Positions 1 to 7,984 of a stretch of DNA of 64,000 nucleotides are shown here, piece by piece (within the stretch, counting starts at the first letter, position 1; each line of letters opens with the position of its first letter). The notes under the pieces were generated by a model. The model saw nothing but the letters and a program-made list of their open reading frames with translations, did not search any database and was not told where the DNA came from. The DNA is taken from contig NZ_KB907801.1 of assembly GCF_000382225.1 (NCBI RefSeq), positions 1 to 64,000 on the forward strand, in the 5' to 3' direction. Source of the stretch: Hymenobacter aerophilus DSM 13606 (GTDB taxonomy: Bacteria > Bacteroidota > Bacteroidia > Cytophagales > Hymenobacteraceae). A program made the position numbers and the translations under genes.

Positions 1-1
1 T

Positions 2-277
2 CGCTTCAAAGACCTGGTGGCCCAACAGGGCGCCCTGCAAAGCATGAGCCGGCGCGGCAACTGCTACGACAACGCCCACGCCGAATCATTTTGGAGCCGC
101 TTCAAAGCCGAACTGCTCGACGGCGGCTCCTTCCCTGGCCTAGCCGAAGCCCGGCTCGAAATCAGCCACCACATTGCCTATTACAACGCGGAACGCCGGC
201 ATTCCGCCCTCAATTACCAGTCGCCAAACCACTTCGAAACACAACTCCAAACAACGTCCCAACTCTGTCCAGCTTAG
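2..277 (+). CDS. IS3-family transposase (OrfB), C-terminal fragment cut by window edge
   Basis: The reading frame is open from the window edge, so the gene starts outside the window and only about the last 91 residues are seen. They hold the end of the integrase (rve) catalytic core: the GNCYDNA motif followed by ESFW, whose Glu is the last acidic residue of the DDE triad, then the YNxxRRHSALNYQSP tail typical of IS3/IS150 transposases. The enzyme would cut and join the ends of its element. The TAG stop lies in a stretch reading, inward, CTGGACAGAGTTGGGAC, which resembles an IS3 terminal repeat, so the right end of the element is probably near 270-285. Whether the full element is intact cannot be judged. 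Confidence 0.9.
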   Translation, partial: RFKDLVAQQGALQSMSRRGNCYDNAHAESFWSRFKAELLDGGSFPGLAEARLEISHHIAYYNAERRHSALNYQSPNHFETQLQTTSQLCPA

Positions 278-304
278 CTAGACCACCTCACCCTTTTCCC
301 TTTT

Positions 305-1012
305 ATGAAGAAGATTCTTTTTGGCGCGCTGCTCCTGAGCGCCGCTACCCTATCGGCCCAGGCCCAGATTTCGGCTGGCACCAAGCTGCTTACCGGCTCC
401 ATAAACTACAACCAGGGCAAGAGTGAAGACAATTCTACCGGCACCTATAACCAAGCTAGTGAGCGCAAGGCCAAGTCCTTTTTCTTCAATCCGAGCGTAG
501 GCTATTTTGTGGCCGATAATCTGGCTTTGGGAGTGGAAGGCGGCCTTTCGTTAGGCAGGTCTACCACTGATAGATCTTATAATGTTCCAGTGGGTGGTGG
601 ATTTGCCGGTCAGTTTTCACGCGAAGAATCGGAAGAACGTACGCGGACACTCAGTGGCGGACTATTCGGTCGTTATTACAAATTCCTTGGGGAAAAGGTA
701 GCGCTATATGGCCAGCTGGGGGGAGGGTATCAAAACACGTACTCTTCCAGGCAAATACTTAGTCAAAACGTCCCCTTTTGCAGCAGCGGACGACAAGAAG
801 GGGTGTATGCTAACCTACTACCGGGAGTTGTATTTTTCCCTACTAATAAACTGGGGCTAGAGCTGCAGTTGCAGGGAATAAGCTATTCCCGATTAACAGA
901 GAAAAACAGTGGTAACTCCTCTGTCTTCAACTATACCAGCAGCAATTTTAATTTTGGCTTCGGTCTGAGCAGCCTACGATTGGGTATCTCGCTCTACCTG
1001 GGCCGCAACTAA
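305..1012 (+). CDS. Outer-membrane beta-barrel protein
   Basis: A 235-residue protein with a clear Sec signal peptide (MKKILFGALLL...AQAQ, cleavage near residue 21). The rest is alternating hydrophobic/polar strands rich in Gly, Tyr and Phe, and it ends in a strand with aromatic and Leu residues (LGISLYLGRN), as in small Bacteroidota outer-membrane barrels. No enzymatic motif is seen. Codons from about 460 to 960 are much more AT-rich than in neighbouring genes, while the signal peptide and the last strand have the local GC-rich style. It starts only 27 bases after the IS3 transposase stop, so its native promoter may have been displaced. Exact function unknown. Confidence 0.8.
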   Translation: MKKILFGALLLSAATLSAQAQISAGTKLLTGSINYNQGKSEDNSTGTYNQASERKAKSFFFNPSVGYFVADNLALGVEGGLSLGRSTTDRSYNVPVGGGFAGQFSREESEERTRTLSGGLFGRYYKFLGEKVALYGQLGGGYQNTYSSRQILSQNVPFCSSGRQEGVYANLLPGVVFFPTNKLGLELQLQGISYSRLTEKNSGNSSVFNYTSSNFNFGFGLSSLRLGISLYLGRN

Positions 1013-1026
1013 AGCAGCACAGCCAC

Positions 1027-1075
1027 AAACGCCAAGCGGCCCTCCCGAAAGCTTCGGGAGGGCCGTTTGGCGTTT
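1027..1075. terminator. Bidirectional terminator hairpin
   Basis: A 23-bp stem (AAACGCCAAGCGGCCC... pairing with ...GGGCCGTTTGGCGTTT) with one G-T pair and a 3-base loop. It lies between convergent genes, 15 bases after the outer-membrane protein stop and 17 before the stop of the minus-strand gene. A/T runs flank both sides of the stem, so it can serve both strands. Confidence 0.85.
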
Positions 1076-1091
1076 AGGATAGTACAGAGGT

Positions 1092-1616
1092 CTACTTCAC
1101 CACCGCAAAAACCTCGGGCTCGCCCTGGTCGGGGAAGTGCTCCAGGTAGACATGGGCGAGGGTAAGCTTCTGGGCTTCGGCAGCGGTTTTGATGCCGGAG
1201 TAGAGCTTGTCGGGGGCCACGAGGTAGCTGGCCTGGATGCGGGCGTGCAGCACGCGCTGGCCGGCCGGAAACGTGCGGTAGGTGTAGCCCTCGGGCAGCG
1301 TTTGGGAAGTGGTGTCGGCCACGAGCACACCCACGAACACGCGGGCCGAGTCGCGGTTGCTTTCGGGGCTGTTGTAGAAGATGTTGCTGAAGTCGCCGCG
1401 CAGCTTGCCCGATTTGCGCATGGTGTAGGCCTGACGGGTGAGGTCGCCAAAGGCCTCGTCGTTGGCGGGGCCGGCGTAGTAGCGGCCGGCCACAAAGTAA
1501 GGGCGGGCGGTGGTTTCGAGCGTCACGGTGGCCGCCTTCAGGCCGCCCATCTGCCAGTACACTACCGTAAAGCCCACAATCAGCAGCAAAGCCAGCGCCA
1601 GGAAAATTCGATTCAT
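1092..1616 (-). CDS. Membrane-anchored GyrI-like effector-binding-domain protein
   Basis: The start at 1616 gives 174 residues beginning MNRIFLALALLL, one N-terminal membrane helix (about residues 4-22); a longer upstream frame runs into repeat DNA and is unlikely. The remaining 150 residues (GRYYAGP..., ARVFVGVLV, LPEGYTYRTFPAGQRVLHARI) resemble the GyrI-like small-molecule-binding fold, in an anchored form seen in Bacteroidota and in animal TEX264. There is no DNA-binding domain, so it is not a regulator of the usual kind. Family call is by pattern only; ligand unknown. Confidence 0.6.
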   Translation of the reverse strand: MNRIFLALALLLIVGFTVVYWQMGGLKAATVTLETTARPYFVAGRYYAGPANDEAFGDLTRQAYTMRKSGKLRGDFSNIFYNSPESNRDSARVFVGVLVADTTSQTLPEGYTYRTFPAGQRVLHARIQASYLVAPDKLYSGIKTAAEAQKLTLAHVYLEHFPDQGEPEVFAVVK

Positions 1617-1640
1617 AGGATGGAAAGAATGGTGAATGCT

Positions 1641-1733
1641 GTCATGCAGAGCGCAGCGAAGCATCTCGCGTGCTAACGTTTCCATAGTAATTCAACGTCA
1701 GCACGCGAGATGCTTCGCTGCGCTCTGCATGAC
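1641..1733. repeat. Inverted repeat, REP-like core family A
   Basis: Two 40-base arms (1641-1680 and 1694-1733) pair with a single mismatch around a 13-base loop. The arm carries the family core GTCATGCAGAGCGCAGCG then AAGCATCTCGCGTGC, a variant (GCAT for GAAT) of the core found at 3570, 26578, 35660, 42261 and 60312. It lies between the stop of the ABC exporter (1750) and the upstream side of the GyrI-like gene. Confidence 0.9.
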
Positions 1734-1749
1734 GTTCTTTTACTCAAAA

Positions 1750-3510
1750 CTACGCGTACTGCATCTGGTACAGGTTGGCATAGAAGCCCTGGTGGCGCAG
1801 CAGCTCCTCGTGGGTGCCCGATTCCTTGATTTCGCCCTTGTCGAGCACGATAATCTGGTCGGCTTTCTGGATGGTGCTCAGGCGGTGGGCAATTACGAGG
1901 CTGGTGCGGCCCTGCATGAGCTTCTCAATGGCCTGCTGAATCAGCTCCTCCGTCTCCGAATCGACCGACGACGTGGCTTCATCGAGAATGATGATGCGCG
2001 GCTGGTACACCATGGCCCGCACGAAGCTGATGAGCTGGCGCTGGCCTACCGACAGCGTGGCCCCGCGTTCCATTACGGCGTAGTCGAGGCCGCCGGGCAG
2101 CCGCTCGATGAACCGGCGGGCGCCCACCAGGTCGGCCGCTTCCCAGATTTGGGCGTCGGTGATGTCGGTTTTGCCCAGCGTGATGTTGTCGCGGATGGTG
2201 CCGGCGAACAGGAACACGTCCTGCAGCACCACGCCAATGTGGCGGCGCAGGTCCTTGAGGTCGTAGTCGCGCAGGTCACGGCCGTCGATGCGGATGGTGC
2301 CCTTATTGATTTCGTAGAAACGGCTCAGCAGGTTGATGATGCTGGTTTTGCCCGCCCCGGTGGCCCCCACAAAGGCAAAGGTCTGGCCCGCCTTGATGTC
2401 GAAGTTCACGTCGCGCAGCACCCAGTCCTCGTCGTTGTAGGCGAACCACACATGCTCGAACTGCACGTCGCCGCGCAGATTTTCGGGGATGTAGGTGCCG
2501 TTGTCGGCCAGTATCTCCTTGCTGTCGAGCAGCTTGAGCAGGCGCTCGGTGCTCACCAGGCCCAGCTGCAGCGTGTTGAAGCGGTCGGCAATCTGGCGGA
2601 TGGGCCTAAAGAACAGGGCGTTGTACATGATGAAGGCGATGAGCGCGCCCTTGGAAATCGTGCCCTCAATCTGGCCCTGGGCGGCGTACCACACCAGCAG
2701 GCCCACACCGGCGGCGGCCAGCACTTCGGCCACCGGGAAGTAGATGCTATAGTAGAGCACCGAGCGGATGTTGGCGCGGGTGTGCTCCTGGTTGATGGCC
2801 TCGAACTTGCGCAGCTCGCGGGCCTCGTTGTTGAAAATCTGCACCACGTTCATGCCCGTCAGGTGCTCCTGCACGAAGGAGTTGAGGCTGGCCACGGCCG
2901 TGCGCACCTCCTGAAACGACTCCTTGATTTTCTCCTTGAAAACGTAGGTGCTGATGAGCAGCGGCGGAATCACCGACAGGCTAATCAGCGTCAGCCGCCA
3001 GTCGATATAAAACATGAAGCTCACGATGAATAGGAGCTGCAGAATATCGCCAATCATGGCCGCCAGCCCCTCACTGAACACGTCCGACAGCGTTTCGACG
3101 TCGGAAATATTACGCGTCACGAGCTGGCCGATGGGGGTGCGGTCGAAGAACTTGAGGCGCAAATCGAGGATGTGCTGGTACAAATCCACCCGGATGTCGC
3201 GCACGATGTATTGGCCCAGCCAGCCGCCGAAGTAGGTTTGCAGGTAGCTGACGATGGCGTGGCCCGTGAGCAGCACCAGCAGCAACCCGAACATCTTGTT
3301 CAGTCCGTTCACGTCGCCCTGCTCGATGCTGACATCGACCATGCGCTGAATCAGGAAGGGCCGCAGCGTGCCCAGCGCGGCGGTGGCGATGGTGAGGAAA
3401 ATCAGGAAATAGAATACGCGACGGTAGGGCCGCACGTACTTGAACAGCCGGGTCAGCACCTGCCAGTCGAATACATTGCCGGTTTTGGTGGCGGGTTTTG
3501 CTTGCTCCAT
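1750..3510 (-). CDS. ABC exporter, fused permease and ATPase (MsbA-like)
   Basis: A 586-residue half-transporter. Residues 30-310 form six membrane helices (type I exporter fold, including the FFDRTPIGQLVTR coupling-region sequence). Residues 348-586 are the ATPase: Walker A GATGAGKT at 382-389, Q-loop VVLQD near 427, signature LSVGQ at 486-490, Walker B IIILDE at 506-511, H-loop His542. It acts as a dimer in the inner membrane and exports a lipid or hydrophobic compound. Members of this group are often annotated as lipid A or multidrug exporters, and the substrate cannot be read from sequence. A perfect TACCTTTG box lies 20 bases upstream of the start codon. Confidence 0.93.
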   Translation of the reverse strand: MEQAKPATKTGNVFDWQVLTRLFKYVRPYRRVFYFLIFLTIATAALGTLRPFLIQRMVDVSIEQGDVNGLNKMFGLLLVLLTGHAIVSYLQTYFGGWLGQYIVRDIRVDLYQHILDLRLKFFDRTPIGQLVTRNISDVETLSDVFSEGLAAMIGDILQLLFIVSFMFYIDWRLTLISLSVIPPLLISTYVFKEKIKESFQEVRTAVASLNSFVQEHLTGMNVVQIFNNEARELRKFEAINQEHTRANIRSVLYYSIYFPVAEVLAAAGVGLLVWYAAQGQIEGTISKGALIAFIMYNALFFRPIRQIADRFNTLQLGLVSTERLLKLLDSKEILADNGTYIPENLRGDVQFEHVWFAYNDEDWVLRDVNFDIKAGQTFAFVGATGAGKTSIINLLSRFYEINKGTIRIDGRDLRDYDLKDLRRHIGVVLQDVFLFAGTIRDNITLGKTDITDAQIWEAADLVGARRFIERLPGGLDYAVMERGATLSVGQRQLISFVRAMVYQPRIIILDEATSSVDSETEELIQQAIEKLMQGRTSLVIAHRLSTIQKADQIIVLDKGEIKESGTHEELLRHQGFYANLYQMQYA

Positions 3511-3529
3511 TGAGGTTTCTAAGAGAATG

Positions 3530-3537
3530 CAAAGGTA
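3530..3537 (-). promoter_or_regulatory. -7 promoter box of the ABC exporter
   Basis: On the minus strand this reads TACCTTTG, an exact match to the Bacteroidota consensus TAnnTTTG, 20 bases before the start codon at 3510. No convincing -33 box (TTTG/TTG) could be fixed. Confidence 0.6.
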
Positions 3538-3547
3538 ACCCCAAGAA

Positions 3548-3690
3548 GGAGCTAGAAGTTAGAAGTGAACGTCATTCAGAGCGGAGCGAAGAATCTCGCG
3601 TGTCAAAGTGATTTTCGACGACAGGGTTAGCATGGCACGCGAGATTCTTCGCTCCGCTCTGAATGACGTTCACTTCTAACTTCCAGCTCC
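3548..3690. repeat. Long inverted repeat: heptad arms plus family A core
   Basis: Arms of 55 bases (3548-3602 and 3636-3690) pair with one mismatch. The outer part is a 7-base periodic tract starting at 3550 (AGCTAGA, then AGTTAGA). The inner part is the core GTCATTCAGAGCGGAGCG followed by AAGAATCTCGCGTG. The right arm includes the TAG stop codon of truA (3676-3678), so the repeat reaches into that gene's end. Loop 3603-3635. Confidence 0.9.
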
Positions 3691-4473
3691 CGCAAAATAC
3701 GGCAGCCCCTCCGGCAACAGCGCTGCGTCCACCAGTTCGGCGGGGTACTCGACGCGGCACAGGAACAGGCCGCCGGCCAGGGCCGCGCCGCTGGCGTGTA
3801 CCCGGCTCAGGCTCCGGAAAATCTCGCCGAACTGCGCCGGGGTCAGCTTGCCGCGGCCGACGCTCAGCAGCGTGCCCACTACCAGCCGCACCATGCCGCG
3901 CACGAAGCGGTTGGCCCGGATGCGGAACACTAGCCCGCCCGGCTCCAGGTGCCAGCCAGCTTCGAAGCAGGTACAGTTGTAGTGCTTTTCGGCCCCTTTT
4001 ACTTTCGAAAAGCTGGTGAAATCGTGGGTGCCCACTAGCAGGGCCGCCGCCTCGTTCATGGCTTCCAGGTCGGGGGCGCGGTCGAGGTAGAGGCTGAAGC
4101 GGGTGGCGAACGGGTCGGGGATGAGGCGCACGTGGTACTCGTAGGTGCGGGCGCGGGCGGCGAAGCGGGCGTGGGCGTCGGGCGGCACCGGGTGCAGCAC
4201 CTGCCCCCGGATGCCCACCGGCAGCGCCCGGTTGAGACGGTAGAGCAGCGTAGGCAAGTCGAGGCCTTCGGGCAGGTCGGCATCGAAGTGGGCCACCTGG
4301 TGGCTGGCGTGCACACCCGAATCGGTGCGGCCGCTGCCCAGGCAGTACACCGGCTGGCGCAGCACCTGGCTCAGGCAGCGGTCCAGCTCCTGCTGCACGG
4401 TCGTCACGCCCGGCTGAATCTGCCAGCCGTGGTAGTCGGTACCGTCGTAGGCCAGGTGCAGGAAGTAGCGCAT
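3676..4473 (-). CDS. truA: tRNA pseudouridine synthase A
   Basis: TruA converts U38-U40 in the anticodon stem of many tRNAs to pseudouridine. The 265-residue protein has the usual length. It carries the diagnostic GRTDSGVHA motif at 48-56 with catalytic Asp51, an N-terminal YFLHLAYDGTDYHGWQ, and the later RANRFVRGMVR segment. The start at 4473 fits the family alignment (MRYFLHLAYDG). The upstream gap holds heptad repeats beginning 7 bases from the ATG, and the stop codon lies inside the inverted repeat on the other side. Confidence 0.97.
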   Translation of the reverse strand: MRYFLHLAYDGTDYHGWQIQPGVTTVQQELDRCLSQVLRQPVYCLGSGRTDSGVHASHQVAHFDADLPEGLDLPTLLYRLNRALPVGIRGQVLHPVPPDAHARFAARARTYEYHVRLIPDPFATRFSLYLDRAPDLEAMNEAAALLVGTHDFTSFSKVKGAEKHYNCTCFEAGWHLEPGGLVFRIRANRFVRGMVRLVVGTLLSVGRGKLTPAQFGEIFRSLSRVHASGAALAGGLFLCRVEYPAELVDAALLPEGLPYFAGAGS

Positions 4474-4480
4474 TTTTTTG

Positions 4481-4570
4481 AGCTGTTAGCTACTAGCTGA
4501 CAGCTAATAGCTTTTCGTGGAATTGTCTGATGGTTGAAGGCTAACAGCTGTCAGCTAAAAGCTAACAGCT
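4481..4570. repeat. Heptad inverted repeat, word AGCTNNN
   Basis: The left arm 4481-4515 is five exact 7-base units of form AGCTNNN (first two AGCTGTT, AGCTACT). The right arm 4539-4570 is the same word inverted (revcomp AGCTGTT AGCTTTT ...), pairing imperfectly. It starts 7 bases upstream of truA's ATG and runs over the stop codon (4562-4564) of the next gene. Confidence 0.85.
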
Positions 4571-5116
4571 TGTTTCAGCCACCAGCGCGTAGAGCAGCGA
4601 ATCCAGCACCTCATCGTCCTTGATTACGCTGCGGCGCATGCGGCCTTCCAGCTCGTAGCCGGCCTTTTCCAGCACGCGGGCCGAGGCCGGGTTGTTGGCG
4701 AAAACCACCGCGTAAAGCCGGCAGACATCGAAGTGAGCCAGCACGTAGGCCGAGGTGGTACGCACCACGGCCGTAGCCAGGCCCCGTCCCCAGTAGGCGG
4801 GCGCGAGCCAGTAGCCGATTTCGGCCGAGCGGCGGCGTACGTCGGTTTTGAAGTGGATGCCCACGCTGCCCACCGGCTCGCCGTCTACTTCAATGGCCAG
4901 AAACAGGTCGCGGGTGCTGTCGGCCACCAAACACAGAAAGAACTCCGCGTCGCCAGCCGAATACGGGTACGGAAACGTGTCGCGCATGTGACGGGCCACC
5001 CGCTCGTCGTTGGCGTGGCGGGCCAGGGCGGGCGCGTCGGCAAACGTCCAGGGCCGCAGCCGCGCCCCGGCCACTCCGGGCAGCTCCAGCGTCGGACTTA
5101 GCAGGGAGTCGGGCAT
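4562..5116 (-). CDS. GNAT N-acetyltransferase, RimJ/RimL type
   Basis: A 184-residue GNAT protein. The acetyl-CoA-binding motif is GYWLAPAYWGRGLATAVV (about residues 96-113), followed by the VFANNPASARVLEKAGYELEG block characteristic of the RimJ/RimL group that acetylates protein N-termini or small amines. The N-terminal GARLRPWTFADAPALARHAND is also typical. The substrate is not predictable. The stop codon is embedded in a heptad repeat arm. Confidence 0.88.
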   Translation of the reverse strand: MPDSLLSPTLELPGVAGARLRPWTFADAPALARHANDERVARHMRDTFPYPYSAGDAEFFLCLVADSTRDLFLAIEVDGEPVGSVGIHFKTDVRRRSAEIGYWLAPAYWGRGLATAVVRTTSAYVLAHFDVCRLYAVVFANNPASARVLEKAGYELEGRMRRSVIKDDEVLDSLLYALVAETSC

Positions 5117-5163
5117 GAGGAAAGGGGCTGGGGGACTGAGTGACTTGGGGATTTAGAAAGGCC

Positions 5164-5254
5164 CTGTCATCCTGAGCGCAGCGAAGGACCTATACAGAAG
5201 CTAACATCAGGCCTTACCCTCTGCATAGGTCCTTCGCTGCGCTCAGGATGACAG
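5164..5254. repeat. Inverted repeat, REP-like core family B (GTCATCCTGAGCG)
   Basis: Arms 5164-5193 and 5225-5254 pair perfectly over 30 bases (CTGTCATCCTGAGCGCAGCG, then AAGGACCTAT). The core is a sister of family A with CCT for TTC. The loop is 31 bases. It lies between the thiolase stop and the acetyltransferase start. Confidence 0.9.
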
Positions 5255-5281
5255 TATAGCATCCAAGCTCCCGATGCTCAA

Positions 5282-6481
5282 CTACAGCTTCTCGTAGATA
5301 ACCGCCGCGCCCTGGCCGACACCCACGCACATAGTGGCGAGGCCGTAGCGCACGTTTTCGCGGCGCTGCATTTCGTGCAGCAGCGTGGTGGTGATGCGGG
5401 CGCCGCTGGCTCCGAGCGGGTGGCCGATGGCGATGGAGCCGCCGTTCACGTTCACTTTGGCCGGGTCGATGCCCAGCTCGCGCATGGAGGCCAGCGCCTG
5501 GGCGGCGAAGGCTTCGTTGAGCTCAAACAGGTCGATATCCTCGATGCTGAGGCCGGCGCGCTCCAGTACCTTGCGGGTGGCCGAAATCGGGCCGATGCCC
5601 ATGTAAGCGGGGTCGACGCCGGTAACGGCCGAGGCCACCACCCGGGCCATGGGCGTGAGGTCGTACTTCTGCAGGGCCTCCTCACTCACCAGCAGCAGCG
5701 CGGCGGCGCCGTCGTTGATGCCCGACGAGTTGCCGGCCGTCACGCTGCCATCCACCTGAAACGCGGGCCGCAGCGTGCCGAGCTTTTCGAGGGTGGAAAG
5801 GCGCGGGTGCTCGTCCTGGTCGAAGAGGGCGGCGGCGCCTTTGGGCTGGGGCACGAACACGGGCACGATTTCGCGCCGGAAGCGGCCTTTTTCGAGGGCC
5901 CGCTGGTACTTGCGCTGCGAGTCGAAGGCGAACTGGTCCTGGTCGGCGCGGCTCACGTTGTACTGGCGGGCCACGTTCTCGGCCGTTTCGCCCATAGCGT
6001 AGGGGTGGTGCAGCTTCGAGAGCTTGGGGTTGAGGAAGCGCCAGCCCAGGGTGGTGTCGTGGGCCGTGAAGTCGCGGTCGAAGGCCGTGCTCGATTTGGC
6101 CATCACGAAGGGGGCGCGGGTCATGCTCTCGGTGCCGCCGGCCAGGTACACGTCGCCCTCGCCGGCCTTGATGGCCCGGGCGGCGTCCATGATGCTCTGC
6201 AGGCCCGAAGCGCACAGGCGGTTGACGGTGGTGCCGGGCACCGTAACGGGCAAACCGGCCAGCAGCACGGCCATGCGGGCCACGTTACGGTTGTCTTCGC
6301 CGGCCTGGTTGGCAGCGCCCAGCACTACATCTTCGATGGCGCTGGGGTCGAGGGTGGGGTTGCGGCGCAGCAGCTCGCGCAGCACGTGGGCGGCCATATC
6401 ATCGGGGCGGACGCTGCTGAGCGCGCCGCCAAATTTACCAATCGGAGTGCGGACGGCGTCCACGATATAGGCAGTAGGCAT
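5282..6481 (-). CDS. Thiolase (acetyl-CoA acyltransferase), 3-oxoadipyl-CoA thiolase-like
   Basis: A 399-residue thiolase. Nucleophile Cys90 is in [10 protein letters not shown]; the C-terminal [17 protein letters not shown] carries the catalytic His, and the second catalytic Cys is in [10 protein letters not shown]. The signature [16 protein letters not shown] at 56-71 is the form typical of 3-oxoadipyl-CoA/3-oxo-5,6-dehydrosuberyl-CoA thiolases (PcaF/PaaJ), which would place it in aromatic-acid breakdown. No other gene of that pathway is nearby, and a general fatty-acid role remains possible. It acts in the cytoplasm as a tetramer in the family. Confidence 0.92.
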   Translation of the reverse strand: MPTAYIVDAVRTPIGKFGGALSSVRPDDMAAHVLRELLRRNPTLDPSAIEDVVLGAANQAGEDNRNVARMAVLLAGLPVTVPGTTVNRLCASGLQSIMDAARAIKAGEGDVYLAGGTESMTRAPFVMAKSSTAFDRDFTAHDTTLGWRFLNPKLSKLHHPYAMGETAENVARQYNVSRADQDQFAFDSQRKYQRALEKGRFRREIVPVFVPQPKGAAALFDQDEHPRLSTLEKLGTLRPAFQVDGSVTAGNSSGINDGAAALLLVSEEALQKYDLTPMARVVASAVTGVDPAYMGIGPISATRKVLERAGLSIEDIDLFELNEAFAAQALASMRELGIDPAKVNVNGGSIAIGHPLGASGARITTTLLHEMQRRENVRYGLATMCVGVGQGAAVIYEKL

Positions 6482-6515
6482 AAGGCAGAATCGGGTTTTT
6501 CTGGTCGTAGTTGGC

Positions 6516-6523
6516 TACTTTTG
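6516..6523 (+). promoter_or_regulatory. -7 promoter box of the DUF4293 gene
   Basis: TACTTTTG, an exact TAnnTTTG match, 48 bases before the ATG at 6572 in the divergent gap with the thiolase gene. A T-rich patch (6495-6500) may be part of the upstream element. Confidence 0.55.
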
Positions 6524-6571
6524 TCGGCCCGCAAGGGTGTTTTCCGGTCGCCGAAAAGTTACTTCACAAAG

Positions 6572-7054
6572 ATGATACAAAGAATTCAAAGCGTTTTTCT
6601 GCTGCTGCTGGCCCTGTCCATGCTCAGCGTACTGCTCGTGCCCATCTGGAGCAAAACCGACCCCGCCAGCCAGGGCACGGCCCTGCTGACGGCCTTTACG
6701 CTCAGCTTCACCAACGCCGCGCCGGGCGGTACGGCCCTGGGCGCCACCAGCACCTGGCCCATTGCGGCGCTGGCCGTAGCCTCGGCCGCCGTGGCCCTGT
6801 TCTCCATCTTCCAGTTCCGCCAGCGCTTCAACCAACTCAAGCTGGGCATGCTCAACTTCCTGCTGATTGTGGGCACCATCGGCGCCAATTTCTACTACTC
6901 CAACCTGGGAGAAAGCCTGCTCAACATCAAGCTCATCGGCACCTACCAGGCCGGTTTCTACCTGCCCACGCTGGCGCTGATGCTCAACCTGCTGGCCAGC
7001 CGCTTCATCCGCCGCGACGAGCGCCTGGTCCGCAGCATGGACCGGCTGCGGTAG
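6572..7054 (+). CDS. DUF4293 four-helix membrane protein
   Basis: 160 residues starting MIQRIQSVFLLLLALSM, with four predicted membrane helices (about 5-24, 60-82, 92-110, 127-145) and a basic C-terminus. The start MIQRIQSVFLLL, the central FQFRQRFNQLKLGMLNFLL and the overall size match DUF4293, a Bacteroidota-specific inner-membrane family of unknown function often found near topoisomerase or rho genes. The frame is open far upstream, but that part is antisense to the thiolase and is not coding. The start is set by the family N-terminus and the promoter box at 6516. Confidence 0.85.
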   Translation: MIQRIQSVFLLLLALSMLSVLLVPIWSKTDPASQGTALLTAFTLSFTNAAPGGTALGATSTWPIAALAVASAAVALFSIFQFRQRFNQLKLGMLNFLLIVGTIGANFYYSNLGESLLNIKLIGTYQAGFYLPTLALMLNLLASRFIRRDERLVRSMDRLR

Positions 7055-7068
7055 CGGCAAGGCAGCTC

Positions 7069-7197
7069 AAGGTGAGATAGTGGGATGGTGAAATGGTGAG
7101 TTGATGTTCTGGGGACCTTATTGCGCCACTTGCGCTGGTAGGCCCCCAGAACGTCAACTCACCATTTCACTATTTCACCATCTCACCATCTCACCTT
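7069..7197. repeat. Octad inverted repeat, word GTGANATN, unequal arms
   Basis: Both arms are 8-base periodic tracts ending in GTGAGTTGA; the left arm has four units and the right arm five. An inner stem (GTTCTGGGG pairing with CCCCAGAAC) encloses an apex containing TGCGCCACTTGCGC. The same word and a related apex recur at 12343-12449 and 29561-29685. The element lies between convergent genes and may also terminate transcription. Confidence 0.88.
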
Positions 7198-7210
7198 AAG
7201 CCGTCTCTCC

Positions 7211-7837
7211 TCAAAGCCCTTTTACCAGCGTCAGGAGTTCGTGCTGGGTGGCGTGGGTTTTGTTGTGGGCGTACCAGGTATGGACTTTTTCGGCCATTTC
7301 ATCGTGGTCGACGCCGGCCGCCTTGAGTTCCAGCACTAGGTCCTGGGCCTCGGCGGGGCGCGGGCCCCAGTTGGTTACTTCAGTGAGCGTGTCGGCGTGC
7401 AGCACCAGCAGCTTCGGAATAGCGCGGCCGCCGTTGGTGAGGTAGCGGTCCATCAGGTCCAGGTTCTCATCGCGCAGCAGGTAATAGGTGCGGATGCGGC
7501 CCTGGCTGGCCTGCGCGGTCTTTTCGAGCACCGGTACCAGCTGCGAAGCGTCGCCGCACCAGCCCTCGGTGATGATGACCCAGGCGTAGTCGTGCTCCAG
7601 GGCTTCGAGGGCCTCGCGCAGCTCGGGTAGTAGCTCCGCTTTCTTATCAAGCCGCTGCATGCGCTGAATGTTGAGCTTGGCGTAGGCCGTCAGCTCGGGC
7701 GACTGGGTTTCGCCGGTGGTTTTGCCCTGGGCCATCAGCTCATCGATGCGCTGGCGGTACTGGGCATAGGTAAGGGCGGAGGCGAGGCGCTCGGTGCTGA
7801 GCACGGGCGGCTGGGCCGGAACGGGTGGGTTGGTCAT
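7211..7837 (-). CDS. Thioredoxin-family protein with WCGDA active site
   Basis: A 208-residue cytoplasmic protein of a Bacteroidota thioredoxin-like family. The strand-turn VIITEGWCGDAS (about residues 119-130) takes the place of WCGPC, so only the first active-site cysteine remains and there is no CXXC. Downstream, AIPKLLVLHAD supplies the cis-Pro loop of the fold, and GPRPAEAQDLVLELK matches family members. With one Cys it is more likely a monothiol or redox-sensing protein than a disulfide oxidoreductase. No signal peptide. Substrate unknown. Confidence 0.82.
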   Translation of the reverse strand: MTNPPVPAQPPVLSTERLASALTYAQYRQRIDELMAQGKTTGETQSPELTAYAKLNIQRMQRLDKKAELLPELREALEALEHDYAWVIITEGWCGDASQLVPVLEKTAQASQGRIRTYYLLRDENLDLMDRYLTNGGRAIPKLLVLHADTLTEVTNWGPRPAEAQDLVLELKAAGVDHDEMAEKVHTWYAHNKTHATQHELLTLVKGL

Positions 7838-7896
7838 GGGCGGTGAAAAAGTGAGGGTGGGCGGCTCTGCCAGGCAGAAGCCGTATCATAACAAAC

Positions 7897-7943
7897 GCAA
7901 AACCCTTCCGGTTGGCTGCCTGAGCCGTCCGGAAGGGTTTTGC
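7897..7943. terminator. Terminator hairpin between minus-strand genes
   Basis: A 15-bp perfect stem GCAAAACCCTTCCGG / CCGGAAGGGTTTTGC with a 17-base loop. It lies downstream of the DinB-like gene only 41 bases from its stop (minus-strand reading) and upstream of the thioredoxin-like gene, so it most likely ends the DinB-like transcript. Confidence 0.8.
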
Positions 7944-7984
7944 ATCAAATTTTTATCGACTGATAAGTGCTGACAAAGCGCGGC

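Noticed and set aside
1..305. Complete IS3 element
   Set aside because: Only the last 91 codons and a possible right terminal repeat are visible; the left part lies outside the window.
1636..3033. 465-codon plus-strand frame
   Set aside because: Antisense shadow of the ABC exporter, with composition typical of reversed high-GC coding DNA.
1750..3510. Gene symbol msbA
   Set aside because: Domain order fits, but half-transporters of this class in Bacteroidota have several substrates, so the symbol is not secure.
5375..7054. 559-codon plus-strand frame
   Set aside because: Most of it is antisense to the thiolase and Gly/Val/Ala/His-rich; only the final 160 codons from 6572 (DUF4293) are a real gene.
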